This document shows, in pieces, positions 5,542 to 6,711 of a DNA stretch of 6,711 bases (position 1 is the stretch's first letter; each line of letters starts with the position of its first letter). Below the pieces are notes generated by a model. It was not told the origin of the DNA and did not search any database. It worked only from the letters and a program-made list of their open reading frames with translations. The DNA lies in the NCBI GenBank assembly GCA_022785155.1, contig JALFRH010000119.1:1-6711 (forward strand). The letters run 5' to 3'. Source of the DNA: Spirochaetales bacterium. GTDB taxonomy: Bacteria > Spirochaetota > Spirochaetia > Sphaerochaetales > Sphaerochaetaceae. The position numbers were made by a program, and so were the translations under genes.

Positions 5542-6572
5542 AGTCTTTCTGGGATCATATAAAAGAAGAGAAGAGACCGGTGGTGATCTATGGAACAGGA
5601 AACGCTGCAGAGAAACTCTTCTTTCTCCTGAAGGAGAGAGGCATAAGGACGATGGCTTTCTCTTCCTCATCTTCCTTTCTCAGGGACAGATCCTTTCTTG
5701 GTTATAAAGTGCTGCCCTTGGAGAGAATAAGGGAAATATATGGATCGGACATAGTGCTTCTCCTTGGCTTCGGTTCCCACGAAGAGAGTGTAATAGAGCA
5801 TATAGTGGGGCTGTCGAAGGAATATGATCTATATATGCCTGACCTTTTGTTGACAGAGAGCATGGAAGTCTTTTCCAGCCTAGTTCTTGAAAGGGAAAGT
5901 AGGGAGTATGAATGGGCATACTCTTTACTTTGTGATGACCTGAGCAGGGATGTCTTTTCCCTCTCCATAGAACATCGATTGACAGGAAGAATAGAGCCCT
6001 TATTGAAAATAGGAAGGAAAGAGGAAGAGAACTGGAATCTATTGAAGCTGGAGGACTCTTCATCCTTCTTCGACGGCGGCGCATATAATGGCGATACCAT
6101 TTCCCTCTATAGAAGCAAGACCAAAAACAAAGGCGACATATATGGAATAGAGCCGTCATTTGTGTCTTTCAAACGAATGAGGGAGAAATATGGGAAGGAG
6201 GAAAACATCCACCTCTATAACCTGGCCCTGGGGGAAAAGGACGGCGAAGGAAGAATGGAGCTTGGCCATGGAAGGGGAAATAGAATAGAGGAAGGCAAGG
6301 GCACCCTCATCAGGTCCATTGACTCCATTTTGGATGGTAAGAGTGTCGATTTCATCAAACTGGACATAGAAGGGGAGGAAGAAAAGGCCTTGGAGGGGGG
6401 AAAGGAGACAATATGCAGGTTTAAGCCAAAGCTGCTTATCTCTGCATACCACAGGACCTCCGATTACTGGAGACTATTGAGAAAGGTATATTCAATTCGT
6501 GATGACTACAAAGTTTACATGAGAAAAGATATATCTCTTCCCAATTGGGACACATATTATGTTCTGGTGTAA
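5538..6572 (+). CDS. FkbM family SAM-dependent methyltransferase with N-terminal nucleotide-binding-like region
   Basis: This is a 344-aa soluble protein in two parts. Residues 13-105 begin with a beta strand and a glycine turn (VVIYGTGNAAEKLFFLL, 15-31) and continue with alternating strands and helices up to LLLGFGS (74-80). This is like a Rossmann-type dinucleotide or sugar-nucleotide binding segment. The C-terminal part is a FkbM methyltransferase core: SAM-binding FFDGGAYNGDT (177-187), a second acidic strand end GIEPS (203-207) and the FkbM signature IKLDIEGEEEKALEGG (273-288). FkbM enzymes usually O-methylate small molecules or surface glycans; the substrate here is not visible. The start overlaps the ecfA2 stop (ATGA), with AGAGGA at 5525-5530. 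It is the last gene of the run, and its link to transport or redox functions is unclear. Confidence 0.88.
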   Translation: MKSFWDHIKEEKRPVVIYGTGNAAEKLFFLLKERGIRTMAFSSSSSFLRDRSFLGYKVLPLERIREIYGSDIVLLLGFGSHEESVIEHIVGLSKEYDLYMPDLLLTESMEVFSSLVLERESREYEWAYSLLCDDLSRDVFSLSIEHRLTGRIEPLLKIGRKEEENWNLLKLEDSSSFFDGGAYNGDTISLYRSKTKNKGDIYGIEPSFVSFKRMREKYGKEENIHLYNLALGEKDGEGRMELGHGRGNRIEEGKGTLIRSIDSILDGKSVDFIKLDIEGEEEKALEGGKETICRFKPKLLISAYHRTSDYWRLLRKVYSIRDDYKVYMRKDISLPNWDTYYVLV

Positions 6573-6648
6573 AAAAGCCGTAAATTTGTAACATTGTTGT
6601 CAAATGTCAGGGATATAATGGAGCTGAATATTAATTCCGGAGGGGTGA
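6573..6648 (+). promoter_or_regulatory. Intergenic region with candidate promoter and ribosome binding site
   Basis: This is the only real gap between genes in the window. It holds a perfect TATAAT at 6614-6619. The possible -35 elements are poorly spaced (TTGTTG at 6594-6599, 14 nt away; TTGTCA at 6597-6602, 11 nt away), so an activator or another sigma factor may be needed. A small inverted repeat, ACATT (6591-6595) and AATGT (6603-6607), lies just upstream of the -10 and could be an operator. GGAGG at 6639-6643 sits 5 nt before the ATG at 6649. No hairpin with a T-run is seen, so the operon upstream has no obvious intrinsic terminator here. Confidence 0.4.
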
Positions 6649-6711
6649 ATGCATTTCAGGGCTGTTGCAGTTGATGATGATCCAAGTTGTCTATCCACCT
6701 CCCTTTTGGAG
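6649..6711 (+). CDS. Start of a probable response regulator (3' end beyond window)
   Basis: Only 21 codons are present. The N-terminus reads as a hydrophobic strand (AVAV) ending in three aspartates (Asp9-Asp11) followed by Pro-Ser and the start of a helix. This is the pattern of the first strand and acidic pocket of a CheY-like receiver domain. The ATG has a good Shine-Dalgarno (GGAGG, 6639-6643). The phosphorylated Asp and any output domain lie outside the window, so the type of regulator and its targets cannot be told. Being separated from the Rnf-ECF run by a candidate promoter, it is probably a separate transcription unit. Confidence 0.6.
   Translation, partial: MHFRAVAVDDDPSCLSTSLLE

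Noticed and set aside
4929..5558. Minus-strand open frame of 209 codons
   Set aside because: It lies wholly opposite ecfA2, is rich in serine and proline as expected of an antisense shadow, and has no recognisable domain.
6571..6612. Intrinsic terminator after the methyltransferase gene
   Set aside because: There is an A-run and a weak 5-bp inverted repeat but no GC-rich stem followed by a T-run.

Overview
The window is one tightly packed run of genes, all on the + strand. Nine complete genes or gene ends (1-6572) are joined by 1-nt gaps or by TAATG, ATGA and similar overlaps, which points to a single operon entered and left mid-stream. After a 76-nt intergenic gap, a new gene (probably a response regulator) starts at 6649 and runs off the window. 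The Shine-Dalgarno sequences (AAGGAGG type), AGA/AGG-rich arginine codons, moderate GC and gene families suggest an anaerobic bacterium with Rnf-type energy metabolism. I favour a spirochaete, with Firmicutes as the alternative. This placement is tentative and rests on gene families, not on a marker gene.

Region 1 (1-1872) holds the end of rnfG and complete rnfE and rnfA, the membrane and flavoprotein subunits of an Rnf/Nqr-type redox-driven ion pump. By motif comparison, RnfA and RnfE lack all four cysteines that normally bind the intramembrane [2Fe-2S] cluster. The slot after rnfA, where rnfB usually lies, is taken by other genes.

Region 2 (1872-3172) encodes three small membrane proteins. 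They are a NusG domain II protein with an extracytoplasmic cysteine motif, a Gx-transporter family protein with the look of an ECF S component, and a PsiE-like protein.

Region 3 (3172-5541) encodes a full ECF transporter energising module in the order ATPase, T component, ATPase. With the Gx protein upstream this could be a complete, dedicated ECF transporter. Because RnfG-type proteins carry covalent FMN outside the cytoplasm, the most attractive inference is that this transporter moves a flavin or another redox cofactor for the redox proteins upstream. The sequence does not prove the substrate.

Region 4 (5538-6572) is a FkbM-type methyltransferase with an extra N-terminal dinucleotide-binding-like segment, translationally coupled to the second ATPase. 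Region 5 (6573-6711) contains a candidate promoter and the first 21 codons of a receiver-domain protein.

The points most worth following are the cluster-less RnfA/RnfE pair, the deviant flavinylation motif of RnfG, and the physical fusion of a Rnf operon to an ECF transporter through NusG_II and Gx genes.
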